Numbered from the stretch's first letter, positions 33,583 to 43,021 are shown. The stretch: DNA of 64,000 bases from Actinomycetota bacterium (GCA_963169235.1 CAUJCX010000035.1:1-64000); one strand, 5' to 3'. The notes: generated by a model from the letters alone, not told the origin. Program-made: numbers and translations.

Positions 33583-35319
33583 GTGACCACCGTCGGATTC
33601 GTCGACACCACCCTCCGCGACCTCACCACGTTCCCGTGGGGATCGCGCATCGCCGCGGACGACGTGGCGGTGGCGGGCGCCGCCCTGGCCCGCTGCGGCG
33701 CGCGCGCCCTCGAGGTGGTGGATCCGCGGTCCGCGCGGGCCGTGCTGCAACTGCGCACCGAGAGCCCGTGGGACCGGGTGCGCGCCGTCGTGCGCCACGC
33801 GGGCACTACGCCGGTGGGCGTGGTCGTGCACGGGCGCCTCCTGTGGTCGGACCACCCCGTGTCCGACGAGGTCTGCCGGCGCTTCGTGGTGTGCGCCGCC
33901 GACAACGGCGTCCGCCGCATCCGCTCGCTCGACCCGCTCAACCACGCCGAGCACATGCTGGCCATCGCGGAGGCCGCCCAGGCGGAGGGCGTGGAGTTCG
34001 TGCCCAGCCTCATCGCCGGGCCCGTCCCGCACTTGGACGACGCGCGCTGGCGCGACGAGATCCGCGCGCTGTCCGCGCTGCCGGGTGTCTCGGCCCTGTG
34101 CATCTCGGACGGAGGCGGGCACCTGACGCCCTCGGCGCTCAGGACGCTGGTGGGGACCGCGGCCGAGGTGTCGGGACGCCCGGTGGAGGTGCTGCTGCAG
34201 TCCCCCGGGGGCCTGGCGCCGCTGTTGGCCGTCACCGCGATCGGCGCGGGCGCCGCGGTCGTGTACGCCGCCGCCGGCCCCGCCGCGCTGGTGGGGGCGC
34301 GTCCCTCGGTCGAGACGGTACGCGCCGCGCTGGTGGGCAGTGGCCACGATCTGCAGTGCGATGCCGCCGGCGTCGCCGATGCGACGCTCGCCATCGCGCC
34401 GCTGTTGTCGTCGGACCGCCTGGTGCAGGGTGCCGCGGCGGTGTTCGGGGCGGCCGTGCCGATCCCGCCCGACCTCGAGATCGGCCTCATGAGCCGCCTG
34501 GGCCGGGTGGGGATGTCGCCCCTGTTGCCCGAGGTCGCCAACGAGGCGGCCCGCATCGCGGGCGAGCTGGGCAACCTCACGTTCGCCTTCCCGCTGGGCG
34601 ACGCCCTGGTGTCACAGGCCTCGCAGCACGTCATCGGCGGGGAAAGGTGGGCGTCGATGCAGCCGGTGCTGGCCGCCGCCGTGGACGGCGCGTTCGGCGC
34701 GCTGCGCGGACCCGTCGATCCCCGCGCGCAGGAGGCCGCGGCGTCGGTCGACTACGCCGACGTGGTCACCACCGCGGTCGCGCAGTTCGATGCCCAGGCC
34801 GACCTCTCCGACGAGGACCGCGTCCTGCTGGCGCAGTTCCCGGAGGACACCGAGCGCCTGCGCGAGCGCCGCCTGAGCCTGCGCGCCGAGGTGCACGACA
34901 CCGAGGCGACGGTCATCGACCGCGCGCTGCTCGACACCCTCATCCAGGCCGTGGAGTCGTCGGACGAGGCCGAGGTGTCGGTGGAGGTGGCCGGCTCGCG
35001 CGTGACCGTGCGGCGCTCCGCGCCGTCGTCGGCGCCCGTGCCGGGGGCACCCGACGCGGGGTTCGCCGCCGGAGACGGCTACGTGCGCGTCGAAAGCATC
35101 ATGGTGGGCACGTTCTACCGCGCCCCGTCGCCCGAGGCCGACGCGTTCTGCGAGGTCGGCACCAAGGTGGAGGAGGGGCAGGTGCTGTGTCTCATCGAGG
35201 CGATGAAGCTGTTCAACGAGATCACGGCCCCGTGCGCCGGCACGGTGCGCGAGATCGCGGTGCAGAACGCCGAGGGCGTCGAGTTCGGCCAGCTCCTTTT
35301 CCTCATCGAGCCGTCGTGA
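33583..35319 (+). CDS. accB: Fusion of a degenerate OadA/PycB-like carboxyltransferase domain to biotin carboxyl carrier protein
   Basis: The 578-residue protein occupies the accB slot between efp and accC. Residues 1-430 follow the carboxyltransferase domain of oxaloacetate decarboxylase alpha/pyruvate carboxylase: VDTTLRD at 7-13, SLDPLN (115-120), TPSA-type helix, then the PYC/OADA helical part with GLMSRLGRVGMSPLLPEV. The carbamylated-Lys motif (IKDMAG) reads CISDGGG (Ser175) and the metal HxH (HTH) reads LLQ (204-206), so the metal site is lost. Residues 440-578 are a full AccB: a helical N-terminal part, Ala/Pro linker, and biotinyl domain MVGTFYRAPSP...IEAMKLF with biotinyl Lys542. It probably carries carboxybiotin for acetyl-CoA carboxylase; the first domain's role is unknown. 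Confidence 0.85.
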   Translation: MTTVGFVDTTLRDLTTFPWGSRIAADDVAVAGAALARCGARALEVVDPRSARAVLQLRTESPWDRVRAVVRHAGTTPVGVVVHGRLLWSDHPVSDEVCRRFVVCAADNGVRRIRSLDPLNHAEHMLAIAEAAQAEGVEFVPSLIAGPVPHLDDARWRDEIRALSALPGVSALCISDGGGHLTPSALRTLVGTAAEVSGRPVEVLLQSPGGLAPLLAVTAIGAGAAVVYAAAGPAALVGARPSVETVRAALVGSGHDLQCDAAGVADATLAIAPLLSSDRLVQGAAAVFGAAVPIPPDLEIGLMSRLGRVGMSPLLPEVANEAARIAGELGNLTFAFPLGDALVSQASQHVIGGERWASMQPVLAAAVDGAFGALRGPVDPRAQEAAASVDYADVVTTAVAQFDAQADLSDEDRVLLAQFPEDTERLRERRLSLRAEVHDTEATVIDRALLDTLIQAVESSDEAEVSVEVAGSRVTVRRSAPSSAPVPGAPDAGFAAGDGYVRVESIMVGTFYRAPSPEADAFCEVGTKVEEGQVLCLIEAMKLFNEITAPCAGTVREIAVQNAEGVEFGQLLFLIEPS

Positions 35320-35338
35320 GCACCGGGGAGTACGCATC

Positions 35339-36694
35339 GTGAAACTGCTCGTCGCGAACCGGGGTGAGATCGCCGTGCGCGTGATCCGCACGGCCCGGGA
35401 GATGGACATCCCGTCGGTCGCGGTCTACTCGACGGCCGACGTGCACACGCCCGCCGTCGAGCTGGCCGATGAAGCCGTGTGCATCGGCCCGGCGCCCCCG
35501 GGGGAGAGCTACCTGCGCATGGAGCGGGTGATCGGCGCGGCCGAGGTGACCGGGTGCACCCACATCCACCCCGGCTACGGCTTCCTCAGCGAGAACCCCG
35601 TCTTCGCCCGGGCGTGTGCCGACAACGGCATCACGTTCGTGGGGCCCGCCCCCGAGGTGATGGAGCGGATGGGCGACAAGGTGCAGGCCAAGCAGGCCGC
35701 GCGCGAGGCGGGCCTGCCGGTGCTCGAGGGCTCCGACGGCGCCGTGAGCGACCTGGACGCCGCCGTCGCCGCCGCCGAGCGCGCCGGTTTCCCCGTGTTG
35801 CTCAAGGCGGCCGCGGGCGGCGGCGGCCGCGGCATGCGGCGCGTGGACGCCGCGTCCGAGCTGGCTTCCGCCTTCGACACCGCCCAGCGCGAGGCGCAGG
35901 CGGCGTTCGGCGACGGTTCGCTGTACGTCGAGAAGCTGCTGGAGGGCGCCCGCCACGTCGAGGTGCAGATCCTGGCCGACGGCCTGGGCGGCGTGCTGGT
36001 GTGTGGCGACCGCGAGTGCTCCATCCAGCGGCGGCACCAGAAGCTGGTGGAGGAGGGGCCCGCCCCGAACCTGCCGGACGCGACCCGCACCGCCATGCAC
36101 GAGGCGTGCATCCGCGCCGCGCGGGCGTGGAACTACAAGAGCGCCGGCACCATGGAGTTCCTGGTCGACGCCAACGCCGACTTCTACTTCCTCGAGCTCA
36201 ACGCGCGCCTGCAGGTGGAGCACCCCGTCACCGAGCTGGTGTCCGGGCTCGACCTGGTGGCCGAGCAGCTGCGCGTCGCCGCCGGCGGGCTCCTGACCCG
36301 TACGGGCGTCGCCGAGCCGCTGGGGCACGCCATCGAGGTGCGCGTGAACGCCGAGGACCCCGAGGCCGACTTCCGGCCGTCGGCGGGCCGCTTGAAGGAC
36401 TTCTACCTGGGCGGCGGGCCGGGCGTGCGCATCGACACGTTCTGCGCGCCCGGCACCAACGTGCCGCCCAACTACGACTCGCTGCTGGCCAAGCTGATCG
36501 TGTGGGCCCCCGACCGGCCGCGGGCCGTCGCGCGGTTGCGGCGCGTGCTGGACGAGGCGCTCGTCACCGGCGTGCCCACCACGCTGCCGTTGTTCCGCGA
36601 CATCGTGCGCGAGCACGCGTTCGGGGAGGGCCGCTACACCACCGCGTACCTGGCCGAGCGGGCCGCGTTCCTGCCGACCATCGGCGGAGGGTGA
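35339..36694 (+). CDS. accC: Acetyl-CoA carboxylase biotin carboxylase subunit
   Basis: A 451-residue ATP-grasp enzyme that carboxylates biotin on AccB. It begins MKLLVANRGEIAVRVIRTARE and has the IHPGYGFLSENP segment, the Gly-rich ATP loop KAAAGGGGRGMR, ECSIQRRHQKLVEE, and the catalytic ELNARLQVEHPVTEL. GTG 35339 lies 20 bases after the accB fusion gene. Its length is that of a stand-alone subunit, so the carrier must be the fused protein upstream; it could in principle also serve a two-subunit pyruvate carboxylase. Confidence 0.95.
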   Translation: MKLLVANRGEIAVRVIRTAREMDIPSVAVYSTADVHTPAVELADEAVCIGPAPPGESYLRMERVIGAAEVTGCTHIHPGYGFLSENPVFARACADNGITFVGPAPEVMERMGDKVQAKQAAREAGLPVLEGSDGAVSDLDAAVAAAERAGFPVLLKAAAGGGGRGMRRVDAASELASAFDTAQREAQAAFGDGSLYVEKLLEGARHVEVQILADGLGGVLVCGDRECSIQRRHQKLVEEGPAPNLPDATRTAMHEACIRAARAWNYKSAGTMEFLVDANADFYFLELNARLQVEHPVTELVSGLDLVAEQLRVAAGGLLTRTGVAEPLGHAIEVRVNAEDPEADFRPSAGRLKDFYLGGGPGVRIDTFCAPGTNVPPNYDSLLAKLIVWAPDRPRAVARLRRVLDEALVTGVPTTLPLFRDIVREHAFGEGRYTTAYLAERAAFLPTIGGG

Positions 36695-37122
36695 GCGTGG
36701 CTCCGGCCGCTCGAGGCCGGCGCCCGGCCCGCACCCAGGCGGTGTTCCTGCTGTACCAGCACGACGTCACGGGCCTCGACCTGGACGATCTGGAGGAGAA
36801 CCTGCGCCGTGACGGGGGCGGCACGCCCGACGACTTCACGCGCGCGCTGGTGGACGGCGTACACGTGGACCGTGGGCACATCGACGGCCTCATCGCGGGC
36901 GCCGCCGAGGGCTGGACGGTGGACCGCATCGCCCCGCTCGAGCGCAACATCCTGCGCGTCGCGGTGCACGAGCTCGTGGACTATCCCGAGACGCCCGTGG
37001 CCGTCACCATCGCCGAGGCCGTGCAGGCCGCCAAGACGTACTGCGGCGCCGAGGCGCCCGCGTTCGTCAACGGTATCCTCGGCGCCATCGCCCGTCGCGA
37101 ACGACCCGGGGAGGCCACATGA
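36691..37122 (+). CDS. nusB: Transcription antitermination factor NusB
   Basis: The 143-residue all-helical protein binds boxA RNA with NusE in rRNA antitermination. Family segments are GRRPARTQAVFLLYQHD at the N terminus and LERNILRVAVHELVDYPETPVAVTIAEAVQAAKTYCGAEAPAFVNGILGAI at the C terminus (quoted in part by position 92-138). GTG 36691 overlaps the accC stop (GTGA). The efp-accB-accC-nusB order is ancestral in Gram-positive bacteria. Confidence 0.94.
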   Translation: MSVAPAARGRRPARTQAVFLLYQHDVTGLDLDDLEENLRRDGGGTPDDFTRALVDGVHVDRGHIDGLIAGAAEGWTVDRIAPLERNILRVAVHELVDYPETPVAVTIAEAVQAAKTYCGAEAPAFVNGILGAIARRERPGEAT

Positions 37123-37307
37123 CCGACGCCCACGACGACCTCGACCGGCACTCCGCGCAGCTCGACGCGCTGAGCGCCCAGGTGGCCGACGCCGACGGTG
37201 CCGAAGCGCTGGCGCAGGTGGCCGAGCGCGTGATGGAGGTCTCCGACGCCATCAGCCGCATGCTGCCCGCCGCCCTGGCCGAGCCGCGGCCGGCCGCCTC
37301 GGCCTAA
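37119..37307 (+). CDS. Small helical protein after nusB, unknown
   Basis: A 62-residue product whose ATG overlaps the nusB stop (ATGA), implying genuine coupled translation. It is highly charged and helical (LDRHSAQLDALSAQVADADGAEALAQVAERVM), consistent with a short coiled coil or three-helix bundle. It superficially resembles small coiled-coil subunits such as XseB in size, but lacks that family's pattern. The last bases overlap the stop of the convergent glycosyltransferase gene. Confidence 0.6.
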   Translation: MTDAHDDLDRHSAQLDALSAQVADADGAEALAQVAERVMEVSDAISRMLPAALAEPRPAASA

Positions 37308-38524
37308 CCGCCGGAGGCCCGGCGCCGGGCGTACGCCTCGAGCGCCCGCTCGTACGTGCCCTCCAGCCGGAGGACGTGCGCCTGGGGGCTGAAGTGCTGC
37401 TCCACGTGCCGCCGCGCCCGCCGGCCCAGGTCGCGGCGGCGGTCGTCGTCGGCCAGTAGCTCGGTGATCTTGCGCACGCTGGTGGCCAGGTCGTCGCCGT
37501 ACACCAGTGGCGCGCCGGTGAGCCCCTCGACGCCGAACGACGTGGTGACGACGGCCTTCCCGAGTGCCAGCGACTCGAGCACCTTCATCTTCATGCCGCC
37601 CCCGACGCGCACGGGCGCCGCCACCACGGCCGCCTGCTCGAACCACCGGCGGGGATCGTCCACCCGCCCCAGGAACGTGACGCGCTCGCCGGCGAGGCGG
37701 CGCACGTCGTGCGGGGCGTTCGCGCCGATCAGCGTCAGGTGGGCGCTGGGCCGGTGCTGCACGACCACGGGCAGGATCTCGCGGGCCAGCCACTGGGCGG
37801 CGTCGACGTTGGTGGGCTGCGAGAAGTCGGCGATGTAGAGGATCTCGCCGTCCTGCTCCTTGGCGGGGTCGCACACCGTGGGCAGCGTGATGCCGAACGG
37901 GTTCACGTCGAAGCGATCGGCCAGAGCGGGGGCCAGGGCGGTGGCCGCGCCGCGGTCGCGGTCGCTGAACACCTGGACGCGGTCGAACCGTTGCCACGCC
38001 TGGGGCTGGTAGCGCCGCCACCGCCGCCAGTCGTCGTCGTGCGCCAGACGCGACGGACCCGGGCCCGGCTGCGCCGGCGCGGGCGGGTCTCCCTTCACCT
38101 GGTGCTCGGTCAGTACCGAGGCCGCGTCGCCGAAGTCGTAGACGGCCACGGCGTCGTCCTCGGCGTGGAACACGTCCACGGGGCCCTGGGCGAATCGGCT
38201 GCGCACGTGGTCGACGAACCGTGGGTCGTAGAGGGTGCCGACCCGCCGGGGCCAGCGGTGCACCCCGAGCGCCGCCGACGTCCTCACCCGGCGCCGCAGC
38301 GAGCGACCGCCGAAACCGTCGCGGCGCGTGCTGGTGCGAACGTCGAAGCCCTCGCGCCGCAGGTCGAACACGGCGTCCTGGGTGTCGTGGTCGGGCCCCG
38401 AGACGGTCACGATGGTGACGTCGTGCCGCTCCACCAGCCCGGTGACCAGCGAGTACAGCACCCGGGGCAGGGCGCCCGCACCGTTCGCCGCGGGCGGTGT
38501 GGGACACGCCAGCAGGATCTTCAT
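37304..38524 (-). CDS. Glycosyltransferase, GT4-like (GT-B fold)
   Basis: The 406-residue cytoplasmic protein opens MKILLACPTPPAANGAGALPRVL, the usual GT-B N-terminal glycine loop, and has the donor-binding C-terminal half with ILYIADFSQPTNVDAAQWL, HLTLIGANAP, VTFLGRVDDPRRWFEQAAV and APVRVGGGMKMKVLESLALGK (the E(x)7E-like region). It is a clear paralogue of the gene at 49661-50875, sharing FHAEDxAVAxYDxxxAxSVLTE, DWRRWRRYQ and VNPF segments. It stands alone, 7 kb from the main glycan locus, and is divergent from dxs. Confidence 0.85.
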   Translation of the reverse strand: MKILLACPTPPAANGAGALPRVLYSLVTGLVERHDVTIVTVSGPDHDTQDAVFDLRREGFDVRTSTRRDGFGGRSLRRRVRTSAALGVHRWPRRVGTLYDPRFVDHVRSRFAQGPVDVFHAEDDAVAVYDFGDAASVLTEHQVKGDPPAPAQPGPGPSRLAHDDDWRRWRRYQPQAWQRFDRVQVFSDRDRGAATALAPALADRFDVNPFGITLPTVCDPAKEQDGEILYIADFSQPTNVDAAQWLAREILPVVVQHRPSAHLTLIGANAPHDVRRLAGERVTFLGRVDDPRRWFEQAAVVAAPVRVGGGMKMKVLESLALGKAVVTTSFGVEGLTGAPLVYGDDLATSVRKITELLADDDRRRDLGRRARRHVEQHFSPQAHVLRLEGTYERALEAYARRRASGG

Positions 38525-38660
38525 CGGCGTCCCGGGGGGCGGGGCCGGTGCCCCGTGGCGATGTGGGCGCCCATGATCGACGCCATTCTACCGGCTGTTT
38601 CGTGGCGGCCGGCACCGGCGCCGGGTGGTCGCGCGACGCCGTGGAGTATCGTGCCGCTCG

Positions 38661-40616
38661 ATGACAGATCCACGCTTTCCCATCCTGTCCGCGCTCACCA
38701 CGCCCCACGACATCGCCGACCTGTCCGCCGACGCGCTGCCGCGGCTCGCGTCCGAGATGCGCGAGGCGATCATCGCCACCGTGTCCCAGACGGGCGGCCA
38801 CCTGGGGGCCAGCCTCGGCACGGTCGAGCTCACCATCGCCCTGCACTGCGAGCTCACGAGCCCGCGCGACAAGATCCTGTGGGACGTCGGGCACCAGGCG
38901 TACGGGCACAAGCTGCTCACCGGCCGCCTGCCCGACTTCCCGACGCTGCGCCAGCACGGGGGCATGAGCGGCTTTCTGCGGCGCGAGGAGAGCGAGCACG
39001 ACGTGATGGGCGCGGGCCACGCGTCCACGTCGGTGAGCTACGGCGTGGGGCTGGCCGAGGCGTACCGGGCGGGCGGCCTGCGCGACCATCGCGTGGCCTG
39101 CGTCATCGGCGACGGCGCGATGACCGGCGGCATGGCGTACGAGGGCCTCAACCAGGGCGGCGCACTCGGCACGCCGATGGTGGTGGTGCTGAACGACAAC
39201 GGCATGAGTATCAGCGAGAACGTGGGCGCGATGGCGCGCATGTTCCAGCGCGCGCGGGTCGACTCCACCATCACCAAGGTACGGGAGGAGCTCGAGCGCA
39301 ACCTGGCGCGCGTCCCCGGGGCCGAGCTGGTGGGCACGCATCTGCGCGACGCCACCAAGGCGCTGTGGTACCAGCACGGGGCCCTGTTCGAGTCGCTGGG
39401 CTGGGCGTACGTCGGGCCCATCGATGGGCACGACATCCCGGCGCTGCGGCGGGCGATCCGCACCGCCATCGAGCACGACCGGCCCGTGCTGATCCACGCG
39501 AAGACGGTGAAGGGCAAGGGCTACCACCCGGCCGAGAACGACGTGGAGCACATGCACGGCGCCACCCCGTTCGACCCGTCGTGCGGCAAGGCTCACCCGC
39601 CGTCCGCGCCCCCCAAGCCCACGTACACGGAGGTGTTCGGCCGGGCGCTGGTGCGCGAGGCCGAGAACGATCCCCGGGTGGTCGCGATCACGGCGGCGAT
39701 GCTCAAGGGCACGGGCGTCAACCACATGATGGACCGCTTCCCCGAGCGCACGTACGACGTCGGCATCGCCGAGCAGCACGGGGTGGTGTTCGCCTGCGGG
39801 CTCGCGCTGGCGGGCAAGCGGCCGGTCTGCGCCATCTACTCCACGTTCCTCCAGCGCGCGTTCGACCCCATCGTGCACGACGTGGCGCTGCAGAACCTGC
39901 CGGTGGTGTTCGCGATCGACCGCGGCGGCCTGGTGGGAGACGACGGGCCCACGCACCACGGCGCGTTCGACCTGGCCTACCTGCGCAGCATCCCCAACCT
40001 CACCGTGATGGCCCCGAAGGACGAGGCCGAGCTGGTGCACATGCTGCACACGGCGCTCACCATCGATGGCCCCGTGGCGCTGCGCTACCCGCGCGGGGCG
40101 GGGCCGGGGGCGGCACTGCCGCTGGCTGCGGAACAGCTGCCGGTCGGGCGCGGCGAAGTGCTCGCTCGGGGGGAGCGCGTCGCACTGGTGGGCTACGGCC
40201 ACGGCGTCAGCGTCGCGCGCGACGCCGCGGCGGTGCTCGAGGACGCCCTGGGCCACCCGGTCACGCTGGTCAACGCGCGCTTCTGTAAGCCCCTCGACGC
40301 CGAGCTGCTGCACGACCTGGCGGCCGACCACGGCCTGCTGGTGACCGTGGAGGACCACGCCGAGCTGGCGGGGTTCGGCGGCGCCGTGCTGGAGTGCCTG
40401 CAGGGCACCGACGTGCGGGTTCTGACCGCGGGGCTGCCCGACCGGTTCATCGAGCACGGCAAGCGCGATCTGCTGCTGGCCGACGCCGGGCTGACGTCGT
40501 CGGTGGTCGCGGCCCGGGCGCTCGACGCCCTGGGGTGCGGCCACCCCGGCGAGGGAGCCTCGTCCACCGGTAAGGACTTTGTGGAGGGGCGGCACGACGC
40601 TCGGGGCGTGCGCTAG
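38661..40616 (+). CDS. dxs: 1-deoxy-D-xylulose-5-phosphate synthase
   Basis: The 651-residue thiamine-diphosphate enzyme condenses pyruvate and glyceraldehyde-3-phosphate, the first step of the MEP isoprenoid pathway. Signatures include TGGHLGASLGTVELT, WDVGHQAYGHK, the ThDP motif GDGAMTGGMAYEGLNQ...NDN, and the transketolase-like GIAEQHGVVFACGLA and DRGGLVGDDGPTHHG. ATG 38661 was chosen because homology begins there. The product may supply undecaprenyl carriers for the nearby glycan genes, but this is general cell metabolism. Confidence 0.96.
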   Translation: MTDPRFPILSALTTPHDIADLSADALPRLASEMREAIIATVSQTGGHLGASLGTVELTIALHCELTSPRDKILWDVGHQAYGHKLLTGRLPDFPTLRQHGGMSGFLRREESEHDVMGAGHASTSVSYGVGLAEAYRAGGLRDHRVACVIGDGAMTGGMAYEGLNQGGALGTPMVVVLNDNGMSISENVGAMARMFQRARVDSTITKVREELERNLARVPGAELVGTHLRDATKALWYQHGALFESLGWAYVGPIDGHDIPALRRAIRTAIEHDRPVLIHAKTVKGKGYHPAENDVEHMHGATPFDPSCGKAHPPSAPPKPTYTEVFGRALVREAENDPRVVAITAAMLKGTGVNHMMDRFPERTYDVGIAEQHGVVFACGLALAGKRPVCAIYSTFLQRAFDPIVHDVALQNLPVVFAIDRGGLVGDDGPTHHGAFDLAYLRSIPNLTVMAPKDEAELVHMLHTALTIDGPVALRYPRGAGPGAALPLAAEQLPVGRGEVLARGERVALVGYGHGVSVARDAAAVLEDALGHPVTLVNARFCKPLDAELLHDLAADHGLLVTVEDHAELAGFGGAVLECLQGTDVRVLTAGLPDRFIEHGKRDLLLADAGLTSSVVAARALDALGCGHPGEGASSTGKDFVEGRHDARGVR

Positions 40617-40625
40617 CGTCGCGCC

Positions 40626-41309
40626 GTGCGTGACCGCATCGCAAACGTCCGACGCGACCTCGGTAAGGCCCGCCGGTTGATGGAGCGCGTCGGACCGGCC
40701 GGAATCGTGGTGCGCAGCGTCAACCGCTTCGTCCCCCGGCGCTTTCTGACGCTGGAGTGGTTCCTCGTCTTCGAGACGTGGGTCGACCCGGCCCCAGGCG
40801 CCGTGCCCGCGCCGTTCCGGTGGGCCACCCCGCGCGACGCGAGCGCCATCGGGCCCCTCCACACCGGGGAGGGCATCGTCGCCGAGCGGCTCGCGCGGGG
40901 CGACCGTTGCCTCGTCGCGGTGGACGCCGGACAGCCGATGGCGCAGCTGTTCGCGACGCAGCGTCCGTGGAACGAGACGGGCCTGCACTATCACGTCCCG
41001 CCCGGATCCTGGTGGATGGTCGACGCGTTCGTGGACGCGGCCCATCGGGGGCGGCGCCTGCACGTCGCGATGTTCCGTGAGATGACGTCGCGGCTGTCCG
41101 ACGGTGACGACCGGGTGCGGGCCATCTCCACCATCGACGTGCTCAACGAGCCGTCGCGGCGCTCGGCGGCCCGCCGCGGCGCCCGCGAGATCGGCGCGGG
41201 TCTGGCGATCAAAACCCCGCTCGCGTACATCACCCGTCAGCGCTGGGTCGGCGGGCGCGCCGAGTGGCGCGTGCACCGCAGGCCTCGGCGGATCGACATC
41301 CCGGTGTAG
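40626..41309 (+). CDS. GNAT-fold acetyltransferase-like protein
   Basis: A 227-residue cytoplasmic protein with a basic N-terminal region (RDRIANVRRDLGKARRLMERVG) followed by a GNAT-like core: ATPRDASAIGPLHTGEGIVAERLARGD, a beta-strand LVAVDAGQPMAQLFA, WWMVDAFVDAAHRGRRLHVAMFREM (where the acetyl-CoA loop would lie), and STIDVLNEPSRRSAARRG. The Q/RxxGxG/A loop is only approximate (AHRGRRLH). Homologues of this type are often found in polysaccharide gene clusters. It starts nine bases after dxs. Assignment rests on pattern and is tentative. Confidence 0.55.
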   Translation: MRDRIANVRRDLGKARRLMERVGPAGIVVRSVNRFVPRRFLTLEWFLVFETWVDPAPGAVPAPFRWATPRDASAIGPLHTGEGIVAERLARGDRCLVAVDAGQPMAQLFATQRPWNETGLHYHVPPGSWWMVDAFVDAAHRGRRLHVAMFREMTSRLSDGDDRVRAISTIDVLNEPSRRSAARRGAREIGAGLAIKTPLAYITRQRWVGGRAEWRVHRRPRRIDIPV

Positions 41310-41407
41310 CACGCGTCCGGATGGGGGGGCGCGCCGTGCGTGCGCTGTACCGACGTCCGGTTCATCGAGGGGCGCGGGGGTGCGAGAGTCCGCGCGTGCC
41401 CGCTCTC

Positions 41408-43021
41408 ATGCCCCGTCGTCTCGTCGTCGCCGCCGTCGTACTGGCCGGCGTGTGCGCCCCGGCCCAGGCCGTGCAGCGTGGCACCGTTCCGCTCACCAAC
41501 GACTGGAGCGCGTGGCGCGCCGCCGACCGCGTGGCGGGGGCCACGGCGACGCATCGCGGGTCGCTGCGTCTGGCGCTGCCGGCCGCGACGACGCGGGGCA
41601 GCCGGGCCTCCGTGCGGATCACCCTGCCGCGCCGCGTGCGCATCTCGCAGATCGCGATGCGGGTGTCGTACACCACGCCCGGTGCCCGCGTGTACGTCGC
41701 GACGGGAGCGCGCCCGCGCGTCGCCTGGCGCGCCGCCACCAACGCCCGCCGCCGCCAGGCCGTCGTGAGGGTGCGGCTGCGGGGAGCGCGGATCATCACG
41801 GTGGGCCTCCAGCGGGTCGCGCCCTCGCGCCGCCCGGCCGTCCTCACCGTGCACGCGTATGCGCTCAGCGTGCGGGGCGCCCCGTCGGTGCCGGTGCCCG
41901 CCGACCGCGCGCATCCCGCAGACGGCCCCGTGCTGACGGCGTCCGGCGCCGTCGTCAGCGGCATCCCCGGCGCCCCGAGCCCGACCTCCGGCGCGCGGCC
42001 GGGAACCGGGCCGGGAACGCCGGGTGGCGGCGACGTCGGCGGCGTCGACCCACGGTCGGTGGGGGTCTACTGGGGGGCGCGCATCGGCGGCAGCACGTAC
42101 GGCACCGCGTTCGGGGACGCCCCGTGGGATCCCGCGACGCTGGCGCGGTTCGAGGCCAACGCGGGCCGCGGCGTGTCGCTCGTGGCGTGGGGACAGGCGT
42201 GGCGCGACCACGGCCGCATGCAGCGGTTCGACACGGCGCTCTACGAGGGCGTGCGTCAGCACGGCAGCATCCCGGTGATCGACTGGGCACCGTGGGACCT
42301 CGCGGCGAGGGGCTCCAACGACCAGCCCGAGTTCCAGCTGCAGGACGTGATCCGGGGCGACTACGACCCGTACATCCGGGAGTGGGCGCGTGGGGCGGCC
42401 GCGTGGGGGCACCCGTTCTTCCTGCGTTTCTGCCACGAGATGAACGGCACGTGGTACCCGTGGTCCGAGGCCCGCAACGGCAACTCCCCCGGTGAGTTCG
42501 CCGCGATGTGGCGCCATGTCCACGACATCTTCGTCGCCGAGGGCGCCACCAACGTGTCGTGGGTGTGGTCCATCAACGAGGTGGAGTCGTACCAGGGCAT
42601 CCCGCTGGAGCGGCTGTATCCCGGCGACGCCTACGTCGACTGGGTGGGGATGAGCGGCTACAACTGGGGTACGGGGCAGCCCCGCAGCGGCTGGCGGTCG
42701 TTCGCACGCACGTTTACCAACACGTACGCCCGCCTGCGCACCATGGTGCCCCACCGTCCCCTGATGATCACCGAGCTGGCCTCGGCCGAGCAGGGCGGTG
42801 ACAAGGGGCAGTGGATCACCGACGCGCTGGGCGTGCAGTTGCCCCGCAACTTCCCCGCCGTGCGGGCCGTCGTATGGTGGAACAAGAGCGACGAGATGAT
42901 GCCGTGGCCCATCGAGACGTCGCCCGGCGCCACCGCCGCGTTCCGCGTCGCGATCAACAGCGGGTACTACGCCGCCAACGGCTTTTCGAGCGTGAGCGCG
43001 TCGCCGATCCCCGCGGGGTGA
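41408..43021 (+). CDS. Secreted glycoside hydrolase family 26-type protein (first of pair)
   Basis: The 537-residue product has a signal peptide (residues 1-22, ending APAQAV). A beta-rich N-terminal domain (about 25-165, Arg-rich) and a Pro/Gly linker (170-215) precede a TIM-barrel domain (about 220-520). FCHEMNGTWYPWSEARNGN carries the predicted acid/base Glu, and MITELASAEQGGDKGQWI the predicted nucleophile Glu, as in GH26 beta-mannanases and related endoglycanases. Substrate cannot be set from sequence. ATG 41408 was chosen to give a standard signal peptide; GTG 41399 is an alternative. Confidence 0.82.
   Translation: MPRRLVVAAVVLAGVCAPAQAVQRGTVPLTNDWSAWRAADRVAGATATHRGSLRLALPAATTRGSRASVRITLPRRVRISQIAMRVSYTTPGARVYVATGARPRVAWRAATNARRRQAVVRVRLRGARIITVGLQRVAPSRRPAVLTVHAYALSVRGAPSVPVPADRAHPADGPVLTASGAVVSGIPGAPSPTSGARPGTGPGTPGGGDVGGVDPRSVGVYWGARIGGSTYGTAFGDAPWDPATLARFEANAGRGVSLVAWGQAWRDHGRMQRFDTALYEGVRQHGSIPVIDWAPWDLAARGSNDQPEFQLQDVIRGDYDPYIREWARGAAAWGHPFFLRFCHEMNGTWYPWSEARNGNSPGEFAAMWRHVHDIFVAEGATNVSWVWSINEVESYQGIPLERLYPGDAYVDWVGMSGYNWGTGQPRSGWRSFARTFTNTYARLRTMVPHRPLMITELASAEQGGDKGQWITDALGVQLPRNFPAVRAVVWWNKSDEMMPWPIETSPGATAAFRVAINSGYYAANGFSSVSASPIPAG

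Noticed and set aside
36981-41312. 1443-codon minus-strand open frame spanning nusB to dxs
   Set aside because: It crosses several real genes on both strands and has no homology-like segments; the absence of stops is due to GC content.
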